Shown here piece by piece: positions 1 to 7,136 of a stretch of DNA of 60,553 nt. Origin of the DNA: a virus. The DNA lies in the IMG/VR virus record IMGVR_UViG_3300025097_001925, positions 1 to 60,553 of that record; one strand, written 5' to 3'. Under the pieces are notes generated by a model. That model was not told the origin of the DNA and did no database searches. It worked only from the letters and a program-made list of their open reading frames with translations. The translations under genes and the position numbers were made by a program. Positions within the stretch are counted from its first letter, which is position 1; the number at the start of each line of letters is the position of its first letter.

Positions 1-12
1 TAAAGGCTCTTT

Positions 13-60
13 AAGCACTTAGCTCTCGAAGCACTTAGCTCTCGAAGCACTTAGCTCTCG
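13..60. repeat. Three tandem 16-bp repeats
   Basis: The unit AAGCACTTAGCTCTCG occurs three times without interruption (13-28, 29-44, 45-60), and a fourth unit starts (AAGC) before diverging. A short inverted repeat TAAAG/CTTTA (1-13) precedes it. The copies are identical, which suggests recent duplication or selection. There are no spacers, so it is not a CRISPR array. It lies downstream of the last gene on the minus strand. The role is unknown. Confidence 0.9.
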
Positions 61-110
61 AAGCTTTATTGGCTTCGTAGTGTTGAAGCCTTCGTTGTCT
101 CTTGACAACG
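59..110. other. Two hairpins next to the tandem repeats
   Basis: CGAAGC (59-64) pairs with GCTTCG (72-77) around a 7-nt loop. CGTTGTC (93-99) pairs with GACAACG (104-110) around the tetraloop TCTT. Neither is followed by a T-run on either strand, so they are weak candidates for intrinsic terminators. They could be an RNA-processing or regulatory structure at the end of the transcript that carries the lysis genes. Confidence 0.5.
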
Positions 111-140
111 GAGGATTACAATTTCAATAACCCTCTTAAT

Positions 141-181
141 TATATATATTAACGTGGTACAATTATATACATATATATAAC
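141..181 (-). promoter_or_regulatory. Alternating-AT element, candidate promoter
   Basis: On the minus strand this reads TTAGGTTAT followed by ATATATGTATATA. The same two blocks, spaced slightly differently, occur upstream of the sliding-clamp gene (39068-39094). Here the element would serve a gene beyond the left edge of the window. The promoter role is inferred only from recurrence and position. Confidence 0.3.
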
Positions 182-460
182 CTAACTCTCATCTCTTTTA
201 CGTCTTGTGTGCCAATGTAAATGGTCTGGAATAGTTCGTTGCCTTTTGTCTATATAAAAATTTCCTTCTCCAAAAAAAACATCCCCAACCTCTTTTAAAT
301 ACGCTTCCATTACGTACATATCTGGTTCGGGGATATCCATTGTATGTTCTTTCCATACAATCATTGGTATTGAACAACCTATACAATCTAATACTATAAA
401 ATGGTCGTTCTCGTGATATACTTTAGTACGTATGTTTAATTTACATAAGTCACACGACAT
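182..460 (-). CDS. HIT-like small protein
   Basis: The ORF encodes a small protein that resembles the histidine-triad (HIT) nucleotide hydrolase/transferase fold. It starts with MSCDLCKL, like the CxxC start of many HIT proteins, followed by an E-N-D-H-F-I-V-L-D strand, and ends with HLHWH, an H-x-H-x-H pattern. The middle is shorter than in ordinary HIT proteins (about 110-140 aa), so this is a divergent member or a convergent zinc protein. ATG at 460 is chosen; the frame also opens with TTG at 484, overlapping the upstream gene, but neither start has a clear Shine-Dalgarno. It is the last gene of the lysis-side transcript. Existence of the gene is likely, the family is tentative. Confidence 0.6.
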   Translation of the reverse strand: MSCDLCKLNIRTKVYHENDHFIVLDCIGCSIPMIVWKEHTMDIPEPDMYVMEAYLKEVGDVFFGEGNFYIDKRQRTIPDHLHWHTRRKRDES

Positions 461-471
461 ATAACCATATA

Positions 472-720
472 CTACGAAATCCAATCATAAATATGTTTGA
501 TAAATAACCCTATAAAACCTGTTCCCATGACCGTTCTCCACTTCGTAGTATTCTCTCTAAATTGAGTGTTGAGTTTCGATTCTGCCCACAACCCTTGATG
601 TGGATTGAACATATTTTCTTTAATGAACTTGATATCTGCGTGCATTAAATCTCGGTCATTATCAGCTTGTTCCATTCTTTCTAATATTACATTCAAGTCT
701 CTTTTGTCTTGTCCGTTCAA
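472..720 (-). CDS. Holin-like XhlA-type membrane protein
   Basis: This 82-aa protein has a charged, heptad-rich amphipathic N-terminal two-thirds (roughly residues 1-60) and one C-terminal hydrophobic segment (VMGTGFIGLFI, about residues 64-75). This is the layout of haemolysin XhlA-like phage proteins that assist holins. It lies immediately downstream of the endolysin, which supports a role in membrane permeabilisation at lysis. The start is TTG at 720, preceded at good spacing by TAGGAG, so the non-ATG start is well supported. Membrane topology is predicted by eye only. It could also be an unrelated membrane-anchored coiled coil. Confidence 0.6.
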   Translation of the reverse strand: MNGQDKRDLNVILERMEQADNDRDLMHADIKFIKENMFNPHQGLWAESKLNTQFRENTTKWRTVMGTGFIGLFIKHIYDWIS

Positions 721-768
721 GAGTATACTCCTAGTTAAAGTTGTATATAAATATTATATATATACAAA
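721..768 (-). promoter_or_regulatory. AT-rich intergenic gap, candidate promoter
   Basis: A 48-bp gap between endolysin and holin-like genes, almost entirely A/T with alternating TATATATA runs, ending in the ribosome-binding site TAGGAG. Most genes around it overlap, so a gap of this type is a plausible place for a separate promoter of the holin-like gene. No specific -35 element was recognised. Confidence 0.3.
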
Positions 769-1260
769 TTATACTTCCAAAGACCTTCTAAACCAACCGA
801 AATAAAACTTCTCCAAATCTGGTTTACGTTTCACGAGATTTGCATAATACTTAACACGATATGCTCTTACTCTTTCTAATTCTACACCGTCCAATGCCCG
901 TCTTGTCGCCGGTCCAAGTCCACCATCAACATCTATTTTATTCTTATTCTTACCATTAGCTGCTTCTTGTAATATCCTAACGGCACGACCTTTGCCCATA
1001 TTAACGGCCATATCAAAATAAATATGTTTTAATTTAGATGGAACTGTATCTACTTTATTCTTGTCCCAGTAATCTCTCTTATAAATTTCCTTGGCTCCTT
1101 CTATCGTCAGACCTTTAATATCTACGTCTGGATAAGCTCTTTTACTTACACCATATTTTGTTTCACCACCTGGGTCTTTCGGATCATTTACATAACCACC
1201 CTCGTGTTCTAAGACAACTTCTATAATATCGTCAAACTCTGTAAGTACTTCACTACTCAT
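769..1260 (-). CDS. Endolysin, GH108 family (N-acetylmuramidase)
   Basis: This protein is a glycoside hydrolase family 108 muramidase that would cut the peptidoglycan glycan strand at lysis. The signature E-H-E-G-G-Y with its catalytic Glu is near the start, followed by NDPKDPGGETKYG and a C-terminal PG_binding_3-type domain (DGGLGPATRRAL). With ATG at 1260 it has 163 aa, the usual family size. That start is preceded by AAGGAGT at ideal spacing. The frame is open further upstream to ATG 1440/TTG 1443, giving a 61-residue tryptophan-rich extension with no stop, so a longer form is possible. There is no signal peptide, so export would need a holin. The holin-like gene follows directly. Confidence 0.93.
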   Translation of the reverse strand: MSSEVLTEFDDIIEVVLEHEGGYVNDPKDPGGETKYGVSKRAYPDVDIKGLTIEGAKEIYKRDYWDKNKVDTVPSKLKHIYFDMAVNMGKGRAVRILQEAANGKNKNKIDVDGGLGPATRRALDGVELERVRAYRVKYYANLVKRKPDLEKFYFGWFRRSLEV

Positions 1261-1440
1261 ATTAGACTCCTTTTTGTTTCCTATATAATAATCAGCTGCT
1301 TCTGCTTCTGAATATGTTCCATCGGGTAAAGGATTTCCAGGTCCTTTCCATTCCTCTTTCTTCTTAATAGTCGGATTTTCCCAAACAGCTTTTTTCCATA
1401 TAGATTTTAACCATCCGTGTATCCAGTTTTCAGTTTTCAT
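1261..1440 (-). other. In-frame N-terminal extension of the endolysin
   Basis: These 60 codons run from ATG 1440 straight into the endolysin ATG at 1260 with no stop. They encode a tryptophan- and lysine-rich stretch (six W, PTIKKKEEWKGPG), then GTYSEAEAADYYIGNKKESN. ATG 1440 overlaps the stop of the HNH-like gene (ATGAAAACTGA), the normal operon arrangement, but its Shine-Dalgarno (AGAAG) is weak. Either a long endolysin form is made, or this was a separate small gene that lost its stop codon. Confidence 0.55.
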
Positions 1441-2002
1441 CAAAAACTTCTGTAAGTTTCTTCTGTATTAATTTTATACTTCTTGGTGTTGTTATTGATT
1501 TCATATCTGGTTTCTTTAATAAATAAAAACAATTGAAACACAAGAGTGTTAAATTATCTATATCATAATTTCTATTATCACCATCAAGAAAATTAAGAAG
1601 ATACGGTCCCATCATATCACTCTCTCTATAATCTTCATACCCACAATTAGAACATTCCTGTTTTAGATAACCATTTAGTATCAATCTTTCTGACAATTTC
1701 CAATGTGGATAGTTGGGATGTTTACCCTCAAATATATCAGTTAGTTTAGCGTTGAATCCTGTATTTCCTGTTCTTGCTATACCTTTACCTGTAGGATTTT
1801 TGTACTTGTCAAATAAAGTAACACCATTCTCATCAGTATATCTCTGAGCGTATTTCTTCATAGTATTATAAGTTACCCCAAGTAATCTTGATGCACTCAT
1901 AATAGATAGTGTTTGTTTACAAGCCCACTCAACTTTACCTTTCGGTATGGGTTGGTGTCTATAAGGGTCTCTACCTTTTGGTTCAAAACCTTTACTAGCC
2001 AT
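1430..2002 (-). CDS. HNH-like zinc-finger protein, degenerate catalytic site
   Basis: The C-terminal half has the layout of an HNH nuclease: C117-x2-C120, a core at about 134-142 (LLNFLDGDN), then C155-x2-C158. All four zinc-type cysteines are present. The catalytic His of the usual HHIDGD core is replaced (NFLDGD) and the last His after C-x2-C is Phe159. The N-terminal half has a helix-turn-helix-like segment (ASRLLGVTYNTMKKYAQRY, about 37-55), typical of phage HNH proteins that bind DNA. I infer a DNA-binding protein that has probably lost nuclease activity. The start ATG follows AAGGAGAA directly. It sits in the lysis-side transcript and overlaps both neighbours. Confidence 0.75.
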   Translation of the reverse strand: MASKGFEPKGRDPYRHQPIPKGKVEWACKQTLSIMSASRLLGVTYNTMKKYAQRYTDENGVTLFDKYKNPTGKGIARTGNTGFNAKLTDIFEGKHPNYPHWKLSERLILNGYLKQECSNCGYEDYRESDMMGPYLLNFLDGDNRNYDIDNLTLLCFNCFYLLKKPDMKSITTPRSIKLIQKKLTEVFDEN

Positions 2003-2198
2003 TTCTTCTCCTTCTTGGTTCTGGTTTGGGTTTACGGATACTAATTATTTCTTTTTTTAAAAGTTTTCTCTGTAACCTCAAATCATTAATTTCACTTTCC
2101 AAATCTTTTATACTGTTCATATTTGTTATAGCACTTAATGCCCAACCAATAGGAGCTCCTATAAAAAGACCTACCAATATACATAATATTTCATTCAT
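1995..2198 (-). CDS. Small membrane-anchored coiled-coil protein (i-spanin-like?)
   Basis: This 67-aa protein starts with one hydrophobic segment (ILCILVGLFIGAPIGWALSAI, about residues 4-24). A charged heptad-patterned helix follows (SIKDLESEINDLRLQRKLLKKEI), then a basic proline/arginine tail ending RRRRNG. An N-terminal anchor plus coiled coil resembles an inner-membrane spanin, and a lipoprotein lies about 500 bp upstream, but the protein is short for a spanin. Start ATG 2198 has a strong AAAGGAGT. The family is not recognised. Confidence 0.6.
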   Translation of the reverse strand: MNEILCILVGLFIGAPIGWALSAITNMNSIKDLESEINDLRLQRKLLKKEIISIRKPKPEPRRRRNG

Positions 2199-2202
2199 TT
2201 TT

Positions 2203-2406
2203 TTACTCCTTTAATATAGAACTATCTTCGTGAACCTGTACAATACTACCACTTGGCATATCACTCGGATTCTGTTCATAATCTAATTTAACGTTTGTAG
2301 CTTCAGTATAAATAATTTGAGCTAATTCTTTAAGTTCGCTCTTTTCTTGATTGGTTAGACCTTCAAAATCAAGTTTTGTCTTTTTCTTTTGTTTCTTTGA
2401 CTTCAT
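2203..2406 (-). CDS. Hypothetical small charged protein
   Basis: A 67-aa soluble protein with a lysine-rich start (MKSKKQKKKTKLDF) and an acidic helical middle (LTNQEKSELKELAQIIYTEA). No known domain was recognised. Its start lies inside the end of the broken ORF 2369-2665, and its stop is 4 bp before the small membrane protein gene, as expected for a translationally coupled operon. Confidence 0.55.
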   Translation of the reverse strand: MKSKKQKKKTKLDFEGLTNQEKSELKELAQIIYTEATNVKLDYEQNPSDMPSGSIVQVHEDSSILKE

Positions 2407-2665
2407 ATAATTCTCTAAACTTTTTTTTATTCAATTTTTTTAACATACCAAATATAACTTCAGCTATTCTCAATTTCTTTATACTACCCATTTCTCTTGT
2501 AGTAATAATTTCTTTTGTTCTTTTGTCTATTAATTCAAACTTCACTAATTTAAAATTATTCCAATATCTTGTGATGTTAAAGTACCTTTGTCTATATAAT
2601 AAAAAACAGATACAGTAGCAGTATCACCTACCATTAGTAGTCTTAGATACGAGATTATATTTCAT
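2369..2665 (-). pseudogene. Small gene interrupted by two compensating frameshifts
   Basis: ATG 2665 (AGGAGT about 9 nt upstream) opens MKYNLVSKTTNGR and then meets TGA at 2626-2624. The +1 frame continues as VGDTATVSVFYYIDKG...GIILN to TAG 2547-2545. The original frame then resumes as LVKFELIDKRTKEI and runs to TGA 2369. Start and final stop are in the same frame (297 nt), so one +1 and one -1 change cancel out. The assembled protein would be about 97 aa. The -1 junction lies exactly on T-TTA-AAT (2548-2554), a classical X-XXY-YYZ slippery heptamer followed at once by TAG. Options are a decayed gene, assembly indels or recoding. Function unknown. Confidence 0.55.
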
Positions 2666-2710
2666 TCTATAATTACTCCTATCATAGTTATTCTCCTTTA
2701 ATTGACAACA

Positions 2711-3226
2711 TTAATCTAAAACAATCCCCCAAGTTGCTGTATCTGAGAACCAAGTAGCCGTAAGATAAAGAGTATCACCTTTCATTGACCTAACTGGTGC
2801 TATCATATTATTTATTTCACCATATCCATTACTATAACTTACTTGATTGGTAGTAGGAACTTCATGTCCTTCAAATCCAATAACGTAGGATGTATCTAAT
2901 GATACGTATTGTCCATCAGAATTTATAGTTCTTCGTATAAAATATCCTAGCGAATCCCCCATATACCAGTAAAGATTACTTTCCCACTCTACTCTAAAAT
3001 TTTCAACTCCAAAACCTTCGTTAGTTATTGAACCTGATACTCTATGTAGAGTTTGCCAACTTCCATCATCAATAGTCAAATGATAATAACCATTACTATC
3101 TTCATTTAATCTCATATCAAATGATAAAGTTGCCTCATAAGACTCAGACTCAGATGATAGGGGGCTTGAACACCCAACTATTAAAAATAGACTAGCTATT
3201 AGTGTTTTTACGATTCTTTTTTTCAA
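2711..3226 (-). CDS. Predicted lipoprotein
   Basis: The N-terminus is a type II signal peptide: basic MKKRIVK, a hydrophobic core and the lipobox I-V-G-C (Cys19), so the mature protein would be lipid-anchored after residue 18. The remaining 150 aa are polar and beta-rich (SFDMRLNED, YHLTIDDG, YLTATWFSDTATWGIVLD) with no family I recognise. A phage lipoprotein here might be an outer-membrane spanin or a superinfection-exclusion protein; neither can be shown. The start is TTG 3226, with AAAGGA a few bases upstream, inside the end of the preceding gene. Confidence 0.7.
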   Translation of the reverse strand: MKKRIVKTLIASLFLIVGCSSPLSSESESYEATLSFDMRLNEDSNGYYHLTIDDGSWQTLHRVSGSITNEGFGVENFRVEWESNLYWYMGDSLGYFIRRTINSDGQYVSLDTSYVIGFEGHEVPTTNQVSYSNGYGEINNMIAPVRSMKGDTLYLTATWFSDTATWGIVLD

Positions 3227-3386
3227 GAGATCCTTTTCTCCTTTTCTTACTTTTTACTTTTCCCTTACCACGTGTTTCGTCTTGGATTTGTTTCCAACTT
3301 TTCTTCTTTTTACTTGTGGGAGTACTCATTTTTTCAAATGCTTGTTCCTCTAAATCTTCGTAGTCTCGCCAATCAATATTCGCCAC
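3192..3386 (-). CDS. Hypothetical basic protein
   Basis: A 64-aa protein with an acidic start (IDWRDYEDLEEQAFEKM) and a very basic second half (KKKKSW, KVKSKKRRKGSLEKKNRK). It could bind nucleic acid, but no domain is recognised. The start is GTG 3386 preceded by AGGAGA at 7 nt. It overlaps the lipoprotein start by 35 nt and is the first gene after the gap at 3387-3430. Confidence 0.55.
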   Translation of the reverse strand: MANIDWRDYEDLEEQAFEKMSTPTSKKKKSWKQIQDETRGKGKVKSKKRRKGSLEKKNRKNTNS

Positions 3387-3430
3387 TGTATTTCTCCTAC
3401 ACTATAATATACACATAAAAAACATAAAAG
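3387..3430 (-). promoter_or_regulatory. Intergenic gap with -10-like sequence
   Basis: On the minus strand this 44-bp gap contains TGTGTATATTATAGTG, which includes a TATATT/TATTAT-type -10 region, followed by AGGAGA before GTG 3386. It separates the sugar cassette from the lysis-side genes, so a promoter here would allow separate expression of the latter. No -35 motif is evident. Confidence 0.3.
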
Positions 3431-3676
3431 TCAAGTGTTTTTTATTATTAATTTTTCTAATATATCTAAAAATTCATCAATAGTATACTTCTTTTTTTTA
3501 TCATCTAATATTTCAATGTTGTCAACATACTCTGAGTGATTATTAATAATTGAACTAAATGCTGTATAACCAGCTGAAGGATAAAATTTACCAAAACTTT
3601 CTTCTCCTAAAAGATTAGTTTCATATAATACATCTTTTTCCGTATCCCCGTCTAATAATATATAGAATGCAGTCAT
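3431..3676 (-). CDS. Hypothetical protein
   Basis: An 81-aa acidic protein (FYILLDGDTEKDVLYETNLLGEESFGKFYPSAGYTAF at the start) with a helical C-terminus (TIDEFLDILEKLI). No domain recognised. It is the last gene of the sugar transcript; its ATG overlaps the stop region of the preceding glycosyltransferase gene (ATAGTATG). Confidence 0.55.
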   Translation of the reverse strand: MTAFYILLDGDTEKDVLYETNLLGEESFGKFYPSAGYTAFSSIINNHSEYVDNIEILDDKKKKYTIDEFLDILEKLIIKNT

Positions 3677-3677
3677 A

Positions 3678-4889
3678 CTATTTCTTCACTTCTATCAAAT
3701 CGTTTTGGTATTCTGTCATACTTCCAATCCTAAATTTAAATATTTCCAGTTGCATCTCTCCTACTTCACCACTCTCTTTAAGTATCTCTGATAAATTAAC
3801 TAATACTTGAAAGTTCTGTGTAGTGAGTAACCTACAATCAAACTCAACTATTATATCATGGTAGTTAGTTAAATTAGCTACACCATATAATTTTACTCTT
3901 TCATCCAAGGCAAACAATGTATTTGGTTGTTCTTCATTTCTATACTGAATCATAAAATCTGAACCACTTTCAAGATAAATACAACTACACCACGGCTCTA
4001 ATTCTCTTAATAAATTTATATGACAATTATATACCTTAAATCCTATGTTATACTTTGGTGGTATTATAGGTTTCATCATTTCATCATGTTTAACCATATG
4101 ACCCCACTTCCTGATGAAATTTCGTGTACTCCTTTGATTTTGTTCCAACCACTCTTTAGATTCCCTACCTTCTACAAAAGTTTGACCTGCTACATTTCTA
4201 TCGGGTACTCCATCCTTAAATCTACTACCCCTACAACTCATGTGATATACAAACCCGTCCCACGTCTGTACTAACTTGTACCCATTCAATACAAACCTAT
4301 TAAATATATCACTATCTTCTTTTGATTGTGGAGCATACAAGGGGTCGTGACCATTAATTTCTTCGAAGTTTTTCTTGTAAATAGCCCAGGGAGCAAATAT
4401 ACCTTCTGTTGTTCTGTTTTGTTTTAATTCATCATACTTTCTTAAGAAAGCTAACTCTTCAAACTCTTCTGGTTCTATACCATAATCCGCAAGTATCTTT
4501 TCTGGACCATCAGGATGTAATGGTGGTTCTATTCGTGTTAAACTAACTACTGTATTTTCATCTATATGTTTATGTATTTCCTCATCAATTCCAGGTGGAG
4601 CGTACATATCAGCGTGAAATATCATAACTATATCACAAGTAGCTAATTCTACTAACTTATCATACAATATAGTATGTCCCAATCTTTCAGGACCTTCATT
4701 TCTATATAATTTTATATTTGAATCTTTCTTTGCTGTTTCTACCATCCACTCCCACGTACCATCAGTAGAAGCATCATCGGCCCAACATAATTCGTGTCTA
4801 TAACCTAAATTCTTTCTTATACTATTGTAAGACCACTTAAGATACTTTAAGTTACTACGGCTTGGTTGAATAAAACTAATCGGTTTCAT
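3678..4889 (-). CDS. Family 2 (GT-A) glycosyltransferase
   Basis: A cytoplasmic glycosyltransferase with a GT-A Rossmann-like N-terminal domain. It shows the beta1 strand ISFIQPSRSNLKYL, the nucleotide-sugar motif DDASTDGTWEW (about residues 39-49) and a DxD-type metal site (F-H-A-D-M-Y, about 90-95). A downstream segment (FAPWAIYKKNFEEINGHDP) matches the acceptor side of family 2 enzymes. The C-terminal 130 residues are an extra domain of unknown role. The substrate cannot be told. The gene overlaps its upstream neighbour by 14 nt. Confidence 0.85.
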   Translation of the reverse strand: MKPISFIQPSRSNLKYLKWSYNSIRKNLGYRHELCWADDASTDGTWEWMVETAKKDSNIKLYRNEGPERLGHTILYDKLVELATCDIVMIFHADMYAPPGIDEEIHKHIDENTVVSLTRIEPPLHPDGPEKILADYGIEPEEFEELAFLRKYDELKQNRTTEGIFAPWAIYKKNFEEINGHDPLYAPQSKEDSDIFNRFVLNGYKLVQTWDGFVYHMSCRGSRFKDGVPDRNVAGQTFVEGRESKEWLEQNQRSTRNFIRKWGHMVKHDEMMKPIIPPKYNIGFKVYNCHINLLRELEPWCSCIYLESGSDFMIQYRNEEQPNTLFALDERVKLYGVANLTNYHDIIVEFDCRLLTTQNFQVLVNLSEILKESGEVGEMQLEIFKFRIGSMTEYQNDLIEVKK

Positions 4890-5790
4890 TTATACGGCTC
4901 CAATTTTTTAACCACCTTTCTTCTGTATAATATTGTTTAAATCTTCTTTTTGCTGTTACACTACACAATTCATAAAAATTATCGTCTTTCAATTTCTCTG
5001 CACTCCAAACTGCTTGTTCCAAATCTCCAATGTCTCCAGTAGTTAAAGGATGACAATTTTCTTGTGTATCTAATCCTTTATAACCAATACAAGGTATTCC
5101 GTGAAATGCACAATTCATAGCAAATGTTCCAGCAGCGTATGTTCTCATCAAATGTATACCAACGTGATAACTAGCTAAATTACTTATCCAATCTCTCCAA
5201 GTAAGATATGGTAAATAATTTATATCCTCAATCTCATCTTCCAACTTCTGTTTTCTACCCATTGATGGTGCAGTTATCTCATAACCCAATTTACTTGCTA
5301 CAATATATGAATCAAAACCCCCGTACCAACTTACAAAATTACCACCAATAATAGTTCCTTTACCCTCTTTACTTTTACTATCCAATCCTTCGGGTATCAT
5401 CAAACTTCTCAATACTCGAACATCTCTACAACCCAACCCCTTATAATAATTCACATCACTTTCATTATGACAGTAAACCCAATCAGCTTCCATCAAACAA
5501 TTATAATAATGAAACTGTTTATCTATCTCATAATCTTGGAAATACCAATGTGGGCCTTCTTGCATTACTGCCACCTTATCACAACAACCTCTGATATAAT
5601 CCAAACTAACCTTTGGATTTTCCTTTGGTATAATCACAATACCTAAATCAAATTGTTCTTTTGGTCTAGCATGTAAACTACACATCGGTGCATCCAATGC
5701 CAAACACCAACCAACTTCTGTTCTCGCGTTATCAAAGTTTCTTGGATATTTTTGATTGTTACCTGTTTCTGAAAAGAAAGCTACTTTCAT
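4876..5790 (-). CDS. GT-B fold glycosyltransferase
   Basis: A 304-aa protein with GT-B features. The N-terminal half begins VAFFSETGNNQKYPRN, and the C-terminal half has WRDWISNLASYHVGIHLMRTYAAGTFAMNCAFHGIPCIGY, like the donor-binding part of GT4 enzymes, where an aging conserved Glu-rich motif is usual. The classical E-x7-E is not obvious, so it is divergent. Likely role: transfer of a nucleotide-sugar-activated residue in the glycan built by this cassette. It overlaps both neighbours by 4-15 nt. Confidence 0.75.
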   Translation of the reverse strand: MKVAFFSETGNNQKYPRNFDNARTEVGWCLALDAPMCSLHARPKEQFDLGIVIIPKENPKVSLDYIRGCCDKVAVMQEGPHWYFQDYEIDKQFHYYNCLMEADWVYCHNESDVNYYKGLGCRDVRVLRSLMIPEGLDSKSKEGKGTIIGGNFVSWYGGFDSYIVASKLGYEITAPSMGRKQKLEDEIEDINYLPYLTWRDWISNLASYHVGIHLMRTYAAGTFAMNCAFHGIPCIGYKGLDTQENCHPLTTGDIGDLEQAVWSAEKLKDDNFYELCSVTAKRRFKQYYTEERWLKNWSRINETD

Positions 5791-6716
5791 TCTTCTACTA
5801 TAAGTTCCTCTAATTTCTCAAAAAATTCATTTGTTTTATTCTGTACAAACTTCTTAAGTTCAACTGATTTTGATTTATACTTACTTGGATTACCAATTAT
5901 ATCTTTTATAGTAGTATAAGCCTCTTCCTTATTTTCTATAAAGTTCAAATACTTCTCGGCTCCAAACCAATCCAAATCATATTTGTATGTAGTTATTGGT
6001 AACTCACAATAACCCATTTCAGAGTATCTATTATTTATCATACCCATATTTCTTTGAGCTGGAGCTATAATAGCTATTCCTGACCTAGCTGATGTATACA
6101 ATTTACCAATATCCTCCGAAGGTAATATTCCTTTATACTCAGGCCAGTTCGGCCAACCGTTTCCATATATTTTGAAATCTATTCCAGCAAATCCACCGCT
6201 AAAAAATAACTTTCTCTCCAAATCATATGCTTCACTTGTTAATCTGTTAAACCCCATACCCAAAAATACACATCCGTGATTGTATTCATCTACAAACTCT
6301 ACATCATTTTCACCAATCTGACTAAAAAACCATTCAAAATGTTGTGATGGAATATTTTTACTTTGAAATTCATTATATAGTTGTAGTGAATTAGTATAGA
6401 TATGAGTAAACCATTTGTCTTGATAATCAAATATCTTGTTATATTCACCAAGAATTCCAGGTGATACAAAAGTCAATACCTTCTTACAATCAAACTCTTC
6501 AACCAGTTCAAAAGTTTCAGCATCTAACATCTCAAAGTATAAAACATCGGGGTCTAAATCTTTCAGTTGTTGTCTATACTCATCATCTAAATATCTACCA
6601 TTCAATTGTTCCAAAGAATAAACCTCGTGTCCCATATCAGTAAGTTCTTTTGATATTGCTATGTTAACTCTATGATTCCCCATAGGAAAGGGTTGATGAA
6701 ATACTACTACTTTCAT
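5787..6716 (-). CDS. CgeB-like GT-B glycosyltransferase
   Basis: The protein has a CgeB/GT1-like layout: MKVVVFHQPFPMGNHRVNIAI at the start, a central VFLGMGFNR, and near the C-terminus a donor-site segment IAPAQRNMGMINNRYSEMGYCELPITTY, which is characteristic of the CgeB/DUF3880 group. ATG 6716 is chosen because it overlaps the upstream stop in a TAATG arrangement and begins directly with the first beta strand; a further ATG lies at 6734. Acceptor and donor are unknown. Confidence 0.78.
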   Translation of the reverse strand: MKVVVFHQPFPMGNHRVNIAISKELTDMGHEVYSLEQLNGRYLDDEYRQQLKDLDPDVLYFEMLDAETFELVEEFDCKKVLTFVSPGILGEYNKIFDYQDKWFTHIYTNSLQLYNEFQSKNIPSQHFEWFFSQIGENDVEFVDEYNHGCVFLGMGFNRLTSEAYDLERKLFFSGGFAGIDFKIYGNGWPNWPEYKGILPSEDIGKLYTSARSGIAIIAPAQRNMGMINNRYSEMGYCELPITTYKYDLDWFGAEKYLNFIENKEEAYTTIKDIIGNPSKYKSKSVELKKFVQNKTNEFFEKLEELIVEE

Positions 6717-7120
6717 TACCAGCTCACATCCCATTCTTTAAACTCTGATGCTATACAATCAACTTTATAATCTTTTCTACCACCAACTACTTCCATTATC
6801 TTGTTGATAGCCGTATTTCTAATTCCATTTAGACCGTGAGTTAACATAAGATTGTCTGAACCTTTTTCACCTTTACGTACTTGTGATTCGTTATACCAAA
6901 TATGGGCATTCATTTGTGATAATACAACTACCGCTCTCAATACTTCACCTGTCAATTTAACATCTTTTTCATTAAGAATTAAATTGATATCATGAACCAT
7001 ATCGTTCATTTCATCAGCGTAGTTTTCTTTATTCTCTGGTATAAAAACTTCCTTTAACTGATGTATACTAAGTCTATCTATTAACTCACCTAATGTCGGT
7101 AACCACTTCCTTGATTTCAT
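6716..7120 (-). CDS. DUF4254-like protein of sugar cassette
   Basis: A 134-aa mostly helical protein. The segment LPTLGELIDRLSIHQLKEVF (residues 8-27) and the later N-A-H-I-W-Y-N-E-S-Q-V-R pattern resemble DUF4254, a family found in lipopolysaccharide clusters. The resemblance is by memory of the motif, not by search. Biochemical function is unknown even for that family. It starts with MKSRK behind a leader duplicated in the next upstream gene. Confidence 0.6.
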   Translation of the reverse strand: MKSRKWLPTLGELIDRLSIHQLKEVFIPENKENYADEMNDMVHDINLILNEKDVKLTGEVLRAVVVLSQMNAHIWYNESQVRKGEKGSDNLMLTHGLNGIRNTAINKIMEVVGGRKDYKVDCIASEFKEWDVSW

Positions 7121-7136
7121 ATCTTCTCCTTAAAAT
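7110..7136 (-). repeat. 27-nt initiation-region repeat, copy 1
   Basis: This stretch is identical to 7325-7351. On the minus strand it carries AAGGAGAAGAT, the ATG at 7120 and the codons for KS plus part of R. Both genes therefore start with the same ribosome-binding site and with MKSRK, although the proteins differ afterwards. Confidence 0.9.

Noticed and set aside
1-60. CRISPR array at the left edge
   Set aside because: Repeats are only 16 bp and directly adjacent, with no spacers and no cas genes.
93-110. Intrinsic terminator after the HIT-like gene
   Set aside because: The stem is good, but no T-run follows on either strand.
1430-2002. Active homing endonuclease
   Set aside because: Catalytic His positions of the HNH motif are replaced.
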